From Halichondria panicea (taxonomy: Eukaryota; Porifera; Demospongiae; Suberitida; Halichondriidae): a DNA stretch of 64,000 nt. The notes under the pieces are model-generated. The model made no database searches, was not told the DNA's origin, and saw only the letters and a program-made list of their open reading frames with translations. Below, in pieces: positions 49,101 to 59,803 of the stretch. Location: assembly GCF_963675165.1 (NCBI RefSeq), contig NC_087385.1, positions 2,728,501 through 2,792,500 of the forward strand, in the 5' to 3' direction. The position numbers and the translations under genes are program-made. Each line of letters begins with the position of its first letter. Positions within the stretch are counted from its first letter, which is position 1.

Positions 49101-50878
49101 CACAGCACTGTGTTTACAGCATGGATAGCCTCCATAGACAAGTTATAGTGGCAGATTTCGAAAAGTCTCGTTGTCGTATAAAAGCGAGCAAAAGCTAAGA
49201 AGCTAAGAAGCTTGGTTGGCTCTACACACAACCTTTATTTGAGTGTAGTTTGTTGCTTCTTTATTATGAATACTGTTTGTCTGTTTGTAATTATGATGCC
49301 ATAGCTCTGCGTTTACAGCATGGATGTAGAAACTATCTAGCTAGAAACAGTTTGTGTTCTAGTAGATGTACGGCGCCACAACTTTTTTTGATACACAAAC
49401 AGAATGAAGAAAAATACACGAGTCTCAACCGGCGCCTATTTAGAGTGACAAACACGTTGAAATATTTGGCGCACAATTAGAAACTGTTCAAGTTGGCTCT
49501 AAGATTAGAGTGGCACTTTTATTACGGTACACAGTTATTGGTTTGGCAATTACCTGACCACCTACTACGGCTCTGCAGTTACTGGGTGAGGCTCGAAAAT
49601 TCTGAATTTATAAGCGCATCCTTGATATATATATATATATATATACGTGTATAGAGCTCTGCTATTGATTGACCCCATAGTGCATGCATACATGATGTAC
49701 ACTACGAATTCAGTTTCTATGGTAATGATTACTGATGTGCAGGGCAATTAAGTCAAATAAAAACTTTAAGACTACTGTATTATGGTCCCACCTATGCCCG
49801 CACTGGTGGAGGTGGGGCTTGCAATTGATAGTAGGCACATCAGAGGAGGTCCGACATGCATGTCAATGTACTGGGCCCTGCATGTCGCTGGTCCAATGCA
49901 CTGAACATGTAATGACTCGTGCATGCATGTTGGACAGGGTCAAAAGGTCACAATTGGTGATCACGTGCAACAAATTTGTAAGAGTTTAATACTGCTGATT
50001 TTGCCCTTATTCTGCAAATTAGTTCACTTTAGCTCCTGGTCTCTAAAAATGGTGACCTCACACAAAGGTCGTTGTTCGGTCATGTCCAGTTGACCTCTGA
50101 CCTAGAAAGTAGGAGCTACCGTACTATACTGCGCTGTAGAGCAAATGTTTAGCTCAGCTATGTCATGATCCAAGTATACATGATCCAAGTATACTCCTAT
50201 TGCCAGAATGAAAAGGGGGGCCTGTTAACTAGAAAAGAACTAGATTCAAGGTTCAAGTCATATAAAGAAGACATCTACCTCTTCAGCTCAGAGTGCACAT
50301 GACGGATGGCTACGTCCATAATTATAATGAATGCTGTCATTATGACAGCAAGAGCAATTAGTGTATGCACTTCGGAATTTTGCGGATGGGTTGCAAATTA
50401 GACTCGCAAGCCGTCACTGTTGCAGGTGAACAGTAGACTGGTCAAACTCTGTGTAGAGACTCGTGTAAGGTTTGCCACGATATTTGTGGCAACTAACCGC
50501 ATGCGGTTACCGCAAGATCGTTGATAGTGACGTACCACTAGAAAACTCTACGTAGCACAGCAGTATAGTGACGTCACGAAAACCGCAGCCACTTAGAATC
50601 TTATCTGATATGCTGACTGTGCAACACGAGTCTCTACACGGAGTTTGACCAGTCTACTGTTCGCCTGCAACAGTAACGACTTGCGAGTCTATTGCAAATC
50701 GTCTAGACTCGACTCAATGGCCCCTGCACAAATAAAAGGGCCTCAGCGTTCATAAGACTTACTTCACAAAGTAAACTCTGTTGTCTTCAGCCACTCTTAC
50801 TTCCCACACATTATCCAACTTGGTAATGTCATCTTCAGGCCTCTCTCCCCACCACACATACTTAGTCTTGTCAGCCAT
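43169..50878 (-). CDS. WWOX: WW domain-containing oxidoreductase (WWOX), 9 exons, 421 aa
   Basis: Two WW domains fused to a short-chain dehydrogenase. Exons 5' to 3': 50763-50878, 46225-46289, 45246-45303, 44983-45182, 44736-44842, 44329-44468, 44056-44190, 43672-43936, 43169-43348; all junctions keep frame. WW1 (about 21-52) has W25, YFVNHES and W47..P50. WW2 (about 61-92) has LPYGW (W66) and HVDP, with His88 at the position of the second signature Trp (Tyr in human WWOX). SDR features: TGGNSGIG (140-147), CNAG (219-222), catalytic Y302-GAS-K306, and CNAVHPGN. Length matches human WWOX (414). Exon 1 is 4.5 kb from exon 2; that intron is full of repeats. The start ATG is the only one upstream of WW1 in frame. 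Confidence 0.93.
46616..46738. repeat. Short inverted-repeat element (GAATGCGAGG family), copy 2
   Basis: In WWOX intron 1. It shares GAATGCGAGGTTAAT, GCAAGCCTG-like, GCTCACTCTTTG and CAATTCGCA-like blocks with 2650-2755, and ends are inverse (GAATCGAATGCG against CGCAATCGAATAT, imperfect). It is more decayed than copy 1. Confidence 0.65.
47409..48181 (+). repeat. Dispersed repeat family A, copy 3, with internal duplication
   Basis: In WWOX intron 1. CTAGAGCACTAAAGTGCAAACC at the 5' end; the 3' module (AAGCTTTAACA..., CTGTAAACGCA, CATCCAGGT) occurs twice, at about 47825-47955 and 47985-48100, ending GTGGCCGCCCACGCGCCTCGGG. Confidence 0.7.
49019..49330 (-). repeat. Dispersed repeat family A, copy 4 (reverse, with a second fragment)
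   Basis: CCCGAGGC at the left end, then GCCGCAGGTATAGTAG, CAGCATGGATAGCCTCC and GTATAAAAGCGAGCAAAAGC are the inverse of the 3' module of copies 1-3. A second short fragment with GTTTACAGCATGGATG follows near 49310. It lies in WWOX intron 1. Confidence 0.65.
50399..50691. mobile_element. 293-bp MITE with 65-bp inverted repeats and 8-bp target duplication
   Basis: The element runs TAGACTCGCAAG...CTTGCGAGTCTA and is flanked by direct repeats TTGCAAAT (50391-50398 and 50692-50699). The inverted repeats extend about 65 bp with few mismatches (to AGAGACTCGTGT). An 8-bp duplication fits hAT-type integration. It is inserted 72 bp inside WWOX intron 1, next to exon 1. No coding capacity. Confidence 0.85.
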
Positions 50879-50887
50879 TGCAATATA

Positions 50888-50928
50888 CTGGAAACCACGC
50901 CCCTTTATTTAAGGGGCGTGGGTTCCAG
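50888..50928. promoter_or_regulatory. GC-box hairpin at the WWOX 5' end
   Basis: CTGGAA.CCACGCCCCTT is followed by AAGGGGCGTGG.TTCCAG, about 19 paired positions with one mismatch and a short AT loop. It begins 10 bp upstream of the WWOX ATG. Each arm carries CCACGCCCC, the Sp/KLF-type GC/CACCC box, so a symmetric binding site or a leader-RNA stem is possible (inference). Confidence 0.5.
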
Positions 50929-51289
50929 TCGGGCATCAGAGGCCACGCCCTACAGCTGACCTGGCAAACAACAAACTTCACCCTTGAAGCTACTTTACCT
51001 ATTAAACACAGAGATAAAGGCGTTTACTAAGAGCTGCTCTGAAGCAAGAAATCCTGCCGGTTTGGTGTGTTTCTGATACTTTTTATATAACTGTAATGGG
51101 CCTTTTGAAAGCGTGTAGCTAAAGCTATAAAGATTTACGTGATTCTGAAATTTTATCCACAGAACAGCCTAAATTATTGATTTAAGTGAGGCCAGTTTCA
51201 CAGCCAAGATCCAAGGACCATGTTTCAAATTTAATCACACGTACAAATGTACCCTAAATCCAATATTATATTTGTTGACTACTAACCGG

Positions 51290-51615
51290 TACCGTAGTTA
51301 TTCAATTTAAAGCGACCCTCCAAATATGCGACACCCTCGATTTTCCAATTTTCTGACCTCTAAAAATAGCGACTGCAGTGTTCACAATTATTTTTTTATG
51401 TCACGTCCTAAATAGAGGTCAAACCACAGCCTCAATTCCAGGCCGCAAGAAACAATGTAATTTAAGCGGCCTATAATCGAGGACAGTAGATAACCTCCAA
51501 TTAGATGCGACCCTCTAAATATGCGACACCAGGACTTCAACATAATTTTTCAACCTCCAGAAGAAACAACCTCTGGCTTCGTAATTATTTAAAAGTGTCG
51601 CAAATAAGTACGGTA
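51290..51615. repeat. MITE family with TACCGTA ends, copy 2
   Basis: 326 bp with the same interior as 13391-13745 (CCAAATATGCGACAC, TTTCTGACCTCTAAAAATAG, CAACCTCCAGAAGAA). Ends TACCGTAGTT and AAGTACGGTA are more decayed than in copy 1. Confidence 0.75.
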
Positions 51616-52403
51616 TGTTTCCATCAATATCACACGAGTATATAGATCTAGTAAAAAAACCATGAGTGGGAGGGTAATATTATTGTTTCTATAACTCAGG
51701 GAGCACATGAAAACAATGATGATGGCTTTAGGTTATGTATGTGCTTGCTAAGTCTATTTGGGGCACAGTTGAAGCTAGGCTCTTTAGTCAGTTTGCCGCT
51801 GGAATTAGAGTATTGCTTTATTAGATCGTGCATGCATAGCGCATACTGGTAGTGAGTGCACTTTAATTACACTGTTTCAATGTATGTATAATTATGACCA
51901 GGAGTGCATGAATGACGTAAAGTTGTGATGTAAAATTAAACAGCATCTATATGTACGTTGTCCATTGATCATGTTTTCATATAACATTTCTCACTGTTGG
52001 CAGGTGTTACGTCAAAAGTTGGTAATTCTCAAGCTCGCTGTTAATCTTCTTCCAACTGTTTTCTACGTCAGCTACAAGTAAAAATCAACCCTGTGTAGTC
52101 GGAAGTACACTTTCTTGTTGGCTCTGTGTAACTGTTAATGGATCCGTGTTGTTGTACTTCATCAAGCTTGCCCTGTGTGGTCGATCCTCCCAGTAGTTTT
52201 GTCTGTATGTTTAGTGACGTTTCATCTGCGTTGACCCCTGCTACCCTCATTGGCTCCTCAAGATACTGTGGTGTACTACACTCCAGTGGTTTTTCGAACT
52301 TTCCCTGTCAAGGAAACTCTGTGTGTTAATTATTCACTCACATTTTATCCCAGTCGCTACTCATCATTGCAGTAACATTCATTTGAAAAACACATACCCC
52401 ACC

Positions 52404-55400
52404 ATGAAGTTACTTGAGAATGCCAAGTTGGACAGTATCAGCAGTGCTCTATGCATGAACACCGGGGATTGTACCATCAATGGAAGGTGAGTGGTGCTGT
52501 AAGCCAAATTAAAGACGTTTTTAGGCAAAACTGTTACCCAAGGCTTGCGTGGGCGGCCACGGGTATAGTAGTCCATTGGTCTGTTTGTCTGACATCTGAG
52601 CCTGCTCACTTGATTGCCATAGCACTGCGTTTACAGCATGGATAGCCTCCACACAACAAGTTATTAGTTTTAATAGTGACAAATTTCAATGTTAACGCTT
52701 CGTTGTCGTATAAAATAGAAGCTTGAACTAGCATGTTGGCTAGCTCTACATGTGACCTTTAATCGAGGTAGATCTGCATAATTGTTTGCAGCTGAAGTGA
52801 TTCTTTACTGGTCTCTATTAAAAGTTTGTATTATAACTGAACACTCCTCTGGTTATAGATCTATTATTCATGTCAACAACAGCCGAGGGTTAGCACTTCA
52901 GTGCTTTAGTTATTGTAGTCTGCCAGTCTTCCTATTTGATTCTAATTTTGGATGCCAAAGCGTATCGATAGGCTCGCGAAATTTAACAAGGTATTAGTTT
53001 TAATTGTGGCATATTTTGACTTTGTTGAACCAAAACGATAAGAAGAAGCATACCCTGAACGTTTGCTATGGAGCTATAGAAAGCTGTATTCTGAGGCACT
53101 TCAGAACACATGCGCACTACAACCACGTGAAGCTCTTATTTATGCACTAGACACACATCCACAAGGGAATGGACTGGTCAACCTCCTATCAATGGGTTGT
53201 CCTAGTCAGCACCCCTCTAAATGCAGCCTTGTTGCTGGTTCTAATGTTGGTTATTGTACATTTAAAAGCAATCAAATTGTAGGCTAATAACGACCCATGA
53301 TGATTTTGGTGTGGCTCAGGCAAAGGGTCCGGATGGTAATAGAGCAAATTGTACAATAACATGTACATGAATACTCGACCATGCTGTGATTGTCTGCCTT
53401 GTCAAGTAGTGTAATGATTTTCTTTCAGAGTTGAGAGCTATTCGTGTAAGATGGCTGGTAGTGACAAGAAGCTCTACAAGCAGCTCAGTCACCCTAACTC
53501 GGGCGAGAGTCCTACCAACAGACAAGCTCTCTCTCCCTGCACCACATTTGTTGGCTCACCCTGTAGTCCAATGTCTCCTACTGGCGTACCAACTTATCTT
53601 ATTAGACAGCCGAGTGGCAGCAGTACCAATGGTCTCACTGACACACCACAGCTCTGCGATACAGCCAGCAACAAGATACTGTTTTACCTGCGCTCTACTC
53701 TCACAGCATCTTTCCAGCCTGACTATGTGTTCACTGATGCTAAAAGTGATGAGTTCAGTCGAGTTCCCAGTGTGAAATGGGTGATGGACGCTGTACGCTC
53801 CAATCTCTCAGCCATTGCTGGAGACATGTTCACCACACTTGAGAATGCTCTCTGGGCGGCTATAGACGAGGAAATCACCCTGTCTGATTGTGACATATAC
53901 AGGTATCCAGATTTTTGTGATTTTGCAGAAAGTGCTGTTTACCTTTATGGTAAAGATCTCCATGCAATATGTAACCGGTAGGGATCATCACATTCTTGTG
54001 CTGATTTGTATTTGGTAAAGGAGTCGCTCAAAGAAACTTGTCTATTTTAATCTCATGAGAGTATTTTAGCATCCTGTTTTTACAAGCATGTACATGTGAA
54101 GTACTTTCCCTTTCCATCCCATGTCAGCAGGAAATATAAATGTTTGACATAACCTCTTTATAGTTATGCTCTCATCTTTGGTTACAGTCATGGTGCACAG
54201 CCAAGCTTCTTAGGGGAAGTATTATGGTGTACGTATACATAATTAATTTCATGTACATGTAGGTACACTTTGTTAATGTGTGAAGCACTATAATTATAGT
54301 AGCGGAGTGTGGGAATCGTATACACACAATGGTTGTTCTTCTAAGGGTAGTTTTTGTCCAATTAGTGACTACATTGTTATTGTTTGCGTAATGCTGGTAT
54401 TGTTGCCGTAGCAACAAGCTTTAGTATGTGAGTAGGGTCATATGCGGTGTGTTGGTTGTGCTACATGTACATGAAGTGTACAATATTAATTTAGTCACCT
54501 GAGATCATTATAATGATTACTTACCTCCCATTCGGTATAGTCTGCCTTAAACCCCACGAAATGTCTCAATATTGCTGAACCACGAATTTTTGTCCCCCGA
54601 AAATTACCCGCTATACGGTAAATAACAATCGTCTTATTCAATCATCATCATCTCAGTACGCTGTAGGTACATGTAAAGTTTGACAGTTAATTTGTATGAC
54701 AGTTTGTAAAGTTGACCATTGTAGAGTATCCTTAGCTTCTTTAGCTCTGACAGCCAGGCTATGTTGTGTATCTCTAGTCAAGGCTATGTAGTCCAAAAGC
54801 AATCATACACACCATCTATGAAGGAGCTATAGAGTCCTTTTGAAACAAATTCGAGTACATTAGTTGGGGCTCAAAAATTGGAGAAAAAAGACCAGTGTAG
54901 GCACTGGTTTGCTTAATTATGTGTATTACTTCAGTAACTATAGCAACCATAACACACCTGTGGATATAAACACTCTTTGAAGACAGGTGTTTTGCAATGA
55001 TAATAATTATTGTGCAACCAACAGTTGAACCTGCAATTGTGTTTGCATGTACCTGATCGATTGGTGTGTAGTTATAATTTATACATGCATACATTGTATA
55101 TACATGTACTCACTGTAGTACAATGAGTACAGTGATGAGAGTTAATAATTTGTTGCGAATTCGATTCTTTGCTAGTGCTAACATATCTCTAGTTACGTTC
55201 CTGGTTGTATACATGTTTGAGTTGCTTCATTTGTTGTTTCCTAGTGTCATAATTAATATACATGTACGTACCATATGGACTGAGAACAGTATATATACAC
55301 ACTGTGTCTACGCAGTGGTCTGTCACCATTATTTTTACGCATACTAATCATTTGTGCTTGGTTTTTTTCACTACATGTAGCTACAATTCAGACTTTTCTG

Positions 55401-58048
55401 ACTCCTATGGTGAAGAAGGTGCCCTGTGGTCATTCAACTACTTCTTCTACAACAAGAAGTTGAAGAGGATTGTGTTTTTCACCTGCCAGGCACTAAGGTA
55501 TATATATATATATATGCATGTACACCAGTACATATTAGCAGATTCAGGAATTGGCTGGACTAAAGCCTGTTTGGTGTGTTTTCTGCGTGCAATATACATG
55601 TACATGCCGGTACATATAGAGGATTTTAACACCAGCATATTACATACTACGAACTGTTACATGTACATGTATGTCATCATGCCTGGTGTCACATACATTG
55701 TAGCCTCCCTCGATCCCAGGCCGCACTTCTTCTGAGAGTGGGCCTGGTAATGACTATTTGCGCATGTGCTAATCTCACCCCAGGATCTGGGGGCTTTGAA
55801 TAACAACGTATATGCTCAGTAAAACAATGACGTCACAGCGAACGGAAGTGGATTGAATAAAGTAGATATAAAGTTTAATGGAAGGTTTCTAGCCCATCTG
55901 ATAGCATTCTGATAGCTACCCTTAGCCTGCTATGTTAACAAAAGACTCACAGCCTGTAACAGTGTAGATGACAGTCGTCTGAATGGAGTGAAAGCTAACA
56001 ATTAACTTATATGGACAGGCCACTCCCATCCAATAACCTTATAGTGAAAGTCTACGTAATTATAGACTCTATCTCAATAAGAAAAGGCATAAACGGAATG
56101 GAATGGAATGGAATATGGAACGTAATATGGCTCTAAGTCTGATATCACAATATAAAATATGAAGAGCATTATAATTATTGTTATGTGTGTGTAGCCCCAC
56201 TGTATGTAGAGAACAGCTGTGTTGCTTAATTGAACTCTGATTGTAGTTATGACAACTAAAGGCAACTAAAGGCAAGTTCTGCCTTGCCTTGCCTTGATTC
56301 ACAGCTATGAATATTACAATCATGCCTTGTTCCCACATCCACTTCCTCTGAGAGATCGTGAAAGAGGCTAGTAGTGTAGCTACATGTAGCCTCGTTACTA
56401 GGCCGATTAAAATACGCCTGATTTCAGAGTTCCCCAGAATATGGAGAACTCGTTCTACGTTTGTAAAATTATACCGTAAACTAGTTTATTTACTAGGAAT
56501 ATACTCTTTAATATACTTTGTCTCCTGTGAAGCTGTGGCGTATGTCCTCTATTGCGTTGTCGAGAAGGTTTACACACTAGCCTGAAATCTCTACGATGGT
56601 CATATGGCCGGATTATCGTGCAGTTGGAAGCACAAAAACTTTTGTGCTTCCAATTGTACAATAATATTAGCCTATACAGGAACCGGGCCAAACATCCCGA
56701 CCATATTTGTAGAGGTACATGAGACCCTCTTCTGGCCTCATTGTATAACAGAGGCGTAGGAAGCAATTTTGCATTGGTCAGGCAAAAAAAGGGGGCTCTG
56801 CGGGTGTGGGAGGGGGACCACCTCCCACCCTGCCGAAGGCGGTAATCATCAGATTCTAGTTTTTGTAGTAGCTAAGCAGAATTTAGCTAGACAAGAGATC
56901 GAGAGTACTGGTAGACCGAGAGTACTGGTAGACTACTATAAAGACAAGCTAGAAATATTGATCAGGCACTTGTCTGGGCTTCCCCCCCTCCCCCCCCCCC
57001 CGGCTCCTACGCCACTGTATAAACCCTCCCACAACGCAATAGAGGACATACCACAGCTACTACATTGATAGTAGATGGGCGTGTAACGGGCCACGCCTAT
57101 GATTACATGTAAACGCATGCTCACTATCAACCATGCAATAGATACCAGGTCGTATTTCATGTAAGGCTAAAGAGTAAGAGAAAATCCTCCCCACTTTCTC
57201 TTAATCCCTCCACCCAAATTCTTATAGCAGTCCCAATGCCTATACAATATCAATGCTCCGTTATTTAATAATACAGCAGTTAAGTCAGACCTGTATCATG
57301 AAATCAGCCCTGTGTACCATTTATTAAGCTACAGTAGAACCTCGATTATCCGGACACCTTGGTTCCAGAAGCAGGCCGGATAAGTGAATATGCCGGATAA
57401 TTGAATAGATAAACCACGCCTTGATCCACCCACTTTATTGATGAACAGCAGTGCCACATGGTTGTCTGCGCATGCGCAAAAGAAAAGCAGGCATGTCTCC
57501 ATGGTAACAGCTGCAACGCGCATGCGCATTTGAGGGACACGCCCATTTTCTGAATTATGTAATCTGATTAAAAAGAAAACTGCCAAGCCAGATAATCGAG
57601 GTTCCGGATAATCGAGGTTCTACTGTATTGGTATTTCAGATGCGCATTCTAGTTTGATACTGAATTTTAAGCTGTGAATTCATCCCCATTTACACACCAC
57701 AGCCCAACAGTGGAGAGGGGTGATAACGATGTGGAGGATATAGATGATTTAACAGATCTAATGGAGTTGGATCAGACCAATGATTCTGCATATGACAGCT
57801 TCAGCACTGGTGTACTTGGTAATAATTATAACAGTGTGTGTATTCATTGTGTAGTAACATGTGTATTTCAACATGGCAAGTGATGCTGTGCTAAATTTAG
57901 CATACATTATGTAATGTTATTATTAAATTAATATTCTGGTGTTTCCCCAGGGATTTATTTTCTGTTGTGTAGCTGACTCAGCACATTCCATTTTGTTGTC
58001 ATAGGTGATCCAGGATGGCAGCTTCCAGCAGAGATGAAAACAAACTAA
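52404..58048 (+). CDS. MAF1: MAF1, repressor of RNA polymerase III, 5 exons, 277 aa
   Basis: Conserved eukaryotic repressor that binds Pol III under stress or TOR inhibition and lowers tRNA and 5S synthesis. Exons: 52404-52486, 53429-53902, 55381-55497, 57703-57818, 58005-58048; phases all agree. The N-terminus [19 protein letters not shown] and ESYSCKMAG are the family A box. [15 protein letters not shown] (125-139) follows a Ser/Pro-rich linker containing several SP sites. [19 protein letters not shown] and [20 protein letters not shown] (199-218) form the B and C boxes. The acidic tail [13 protein letters not shown] is also typical. Length is close to human MAF1 (256). Intron 1 carries a reverse repeat A copy; intron 3 carries two DNA-transposon remnants. 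The gene is unrelated to Maf bZIP factors despite the name of its neighbour. Confidence 0.95.
52536..52912 (-). repeat. Dispersed repeat family A, copy 5 (reverse)
   Basis: In MAF1 intron 1. GCGTGGGCGGCCACGGGTATAG, GTTTACAGCATGGATAGCCT and AACAAGTTATTAGTTTTAAT are the inverse of the forward copies; the distal CAGCCGAGGGTTAGCACTTC near 52880 is the inverse of their 5' end. Confidence 0.65.
54533..54620. repeat. CCGTA-end element, decayed
   Basis: Starts near TTCGGTATAGTCTGC and ends AAAATTACCCGCTATACGGTA, with inner CCACGAAAT and CACGAATTTTTG words. It lies in MAF1 intron 2. Similar to the elements at 6015 and 27256, but the left end is degraded. Confidence 0.5.
55701..55963. repeat. Truncated, inverted relative of the 23125-23533 transposon
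   Basis: Begins TAGCCTC.CTCGATCCCAGGCCG and then follows the reverse strand of 23278-23533 (GCGCATG.GCTAAT, GAACGGAAGTGGAT, TAACAAAAGACTCACAGCCT). The far end is missing. It lies in MAF1 intron 3. Confidence 0.7.
56749..57017. mobile_element. hAT-like MITE (CAG.GGCGTAGGA ends)
   Basis: 269 bp, CAGAGGCGTAGGAAGC at the left and GGCTCCTACGCCACTG at the right, inverse to each other. CAGNGGCGTAG is a recurring terminal motif of hAT elements (family knowledge). GTATAA flanks both sides, but a clean 8-bp duplication cannot be drawn. A long C-run lies near 56980-57000. It lies in MAF1 intron 3. Confidence 0.6.
57332..57625. mobile_element. TA-flanked MITE, CAGTAGAACCTCGATTATCC ends
   Basis: 294 bp with inverted ends of about 22 bp (CAGTAGAACCTCGATTATCC and its inverse) bounded by TA on both sides. 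TA duplication and CAGT ends fit the Tc1/mariner-pogo/Tigger class. Extra GATAATCGAGGTTC and CCGGATAA words repeat inside each arm. It lies in MAF1 intron 3, 77 bp before exon 4. Confidence 0.75.
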
Positions 58049-58492
58049 AAGTTCTTGTTTTACACACTTTATTGTTTCAGTACGCCAATACCCCATATCT
58101 ATGTTCATTTCAGTCAGTTTCTTACGGATTTTTTTGTCTTAATACCCTCATTTTCCTTGATGTTTATACGTATTAATTCACAGTGACTTTGTACCTCTGC
58201 AAAAGATGTTATCATTGCTATTCACCCCTTACATACATCTGTGGGCGTGGTGTGACAAAGCACCAAGCAAGATATGTACACGTACATGTTGGTTGTGGAC
58301 AGTTATCATTATTAATAGCCGGTACGTATACTGGGAGGTTGAAAATAATTATGACAATTAGCCAAATAGTGCTTGATAGAACATATTTGTACAAAGTCTA
58401 GAGAAACACAAAGAAAAGCTGGGTGGTGCGATGCATAGAAATGTATATAATTAACAGCGTGACATAAAACAGACAGTTTAAAGAGTTACATG
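58049..58492. other. Convergent spacer, MAF1 / bZIP gene
   Basis: 444 bp between convergent stop codons, holding both 3' ends. TTTATTG near 58068 is the only poly(A)-like word noticed. No RNA gene or frame of interest is seen. Confidence 0.5.
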
Positions 58493-59290
58493 TTAAACGT
58501 TTCCTGCCTCGAGGGCTTGAGCTCTTTGCTTCCATTGTTTCGCCTCTTGCTCTAAAAGCTTACACCTTTCAGCGAGTTGTGTGAGCTGTGTCTGCAGATC
58601 GTCTCTCTCCACTTCTAATCCATTCTTCTGCGTGACTCTTCTGATTCTCGAGTTGTAAGCATAGCCTCTGTTTTTTAATGTTCTTCGTCGCTTTTTCAAC
58701 TGCTTGATTACATCTTCTGGCATGTCACGACATAATCGATTCAAATCTCTGGCTGTAAGGCTTACTAGCTGCTCTTCAGTTAAGCCCTTGAGGCTTATCG
58801 GATCAGTGTCTGACAGAGTGAGACTGAGCCCAGAGGGATCCATTAATCCACTTTCAAATCCATCCCCATCATCAAAAGATCCTTCTGAGTGAGGGCTGTA
58901 GGGGGAGTGGGGGAGTGGAGACAGGTTAGTCGAAGTTACTTGACATTCTGCCGCTGGAGTAGGTGGCTCAGAGATCTGAAGCTGTAGCGATTGATCTGTA
59001 GGTGTGGTGGTCTGAAAATTTGCTGCCATCGGCACAAATCCTTCTGTCTGACGAGAGTACCAACTGCTGGGTGGCAAATTTTCCAGATAATCTGGAAAGT
59101 ACTCTGGTTCTGATTTCGGAATGGGAACGTGACCAGGACCGTGAACGTCACGTTGTGGTTTCAGTGGAGAATGGCTTGGTAGTTCTTCACTGTATGCCCA
59201 GTAGTCCAATTCTTGTAAATGTAGTAGATCTGAGGGTACTTCTGCAATATTCTGCGAGTATTCAGACATCTGAAATGGGAAAGGCTCCAT
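58493..59290 (-). CDS. Maf-type bZIP transcription factor, intronless, 265 aa
   Basis: Nuclear DNA-binding factor. Residues 1-165 are acidic/Pro/Ser-rich (PLPHSPYSPHSEGSFDDGDG), resembling the transactivation region of large Mafs. Residues 172-198 (EEQLVSLTARDLNRL...PEDVIKQLK) match the Maf extended homology region. The basic region KKRRRTLKNRGYAYNSRIRR (199-218) keeps RRTLKNRGYA of Maf proteins and the bZIP N-x7-R spacing (N207, R215), but YNSRIRR replaces the usual Q/A-SCR-F/V-KR. The leucine zipper runs L225, L232, L239, L246 and is short, ending at 265. It could be a diverged Maf or an early-branching bZIP related to Maf/NRL. The frame is single-exon, and MAF1 converges on it. Confidence 0.88.
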   Translation of the reverse strand: MEPFPFQMSEYSQNIAEVPSDLLHLQELDYWAYSEELPSHSPLKPQRDVHGPGHVPIPKSEPEYFPDYLENLPPSSWYSRQTEGFVPMAANFQTTTPTDQSLQLQISEPPTPAAECQVTSTNLSPLPHSPYSPHSEGSFDDGDGFESGLMDPSGLSLTLSDTDPISLKGLTEEQLVSLTARDLNRLCRDMPEDVIKQLKKRRRTLKNRGYAYNSRIRRVTQKNGLEVERDDLQTQLTQLAERCKLLEQEAKQWKQRAQALEAGNV

Positions 59291-59470
59291 TACATGAAAC
59301 GTGAGTTTTTTGCTGTCTAGCCAAGTTGCAAGTTGCTTTAAATTTCTTGTGATTGCTGCAATTGCTCTAGTATAGTGTTGCTACTGCACTCTCTGCACTT
59401 TCCTCCAGTCAATCAAATCAATGAAGTTTAGCTTTTTGCATGCAAACATTACTACAAGTCGATGCCTTGT

Positions 59471-59477
59471 TTATATA
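59471..59477 (-). promoter_or_regulatory. Possible TATA box of the bZIP gene
   Basis: TATATAA on the minus strand, about 180 bp upstream of the bZIP ATG, which would give a leader of roughly 150 nt. It is supported only by motif and position. Confidence 0.4.
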
Positions 59478-59803
59478 GATCTGCAAGTTTACAATGATGT
59501 AATGCTAATTTCTAAAAATAGATCTTGTACCACGTGTCATGATTTATCGGATTAATTACATCTAATAATTACCTCACACAGGAGCTACAGGTACAGCATC
59601 TAGGTAGCTAGGTACCAGGTGGGAGAAGATTAAGGTACATATAACTCTATGATCTAGGTGAGTATGTTTCCTTAGGGTTGAGCAGCTATGAAGAACTATG
59701 CTCTTTTTGATGTTGGTGTGTGTTCAGTGACATGCTGTATACCGTACCTACCCGGTACCCACATACATACTGTCTTCTAATTATAGCGCCACAAAAAATT
59801 AAT

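Larger units (their letters stand above)
50879..52403. other. Divergent intergenic region, WWOX / MAF1
   Basis: Contains the WWOX proximal hairpin (50888-50928), a MITE (51290-51615), and unassigned sequence. A 63-codon open frame at 52138-52329 (Cys- and Ser-rich) matches nothing I know and overlaps the likely MAF1 promoter or leader, so I do not call it. Confidence 0.55.

Noticed and set aside
52138-52329. 63-codon Cys/Ser-rich open frame upstream of MAF1
   Set aside because: No start context, signal peptide or family similarity recognised; it lies in the MAF1 promoter/leader zone.
52404-59290. Relationship between MAF1 and the adjacent Maf-type bZIP
   Set aside because: The names are coincidental: one is a Pol III repressor, the other a bZIP factor; no sequence similarity.
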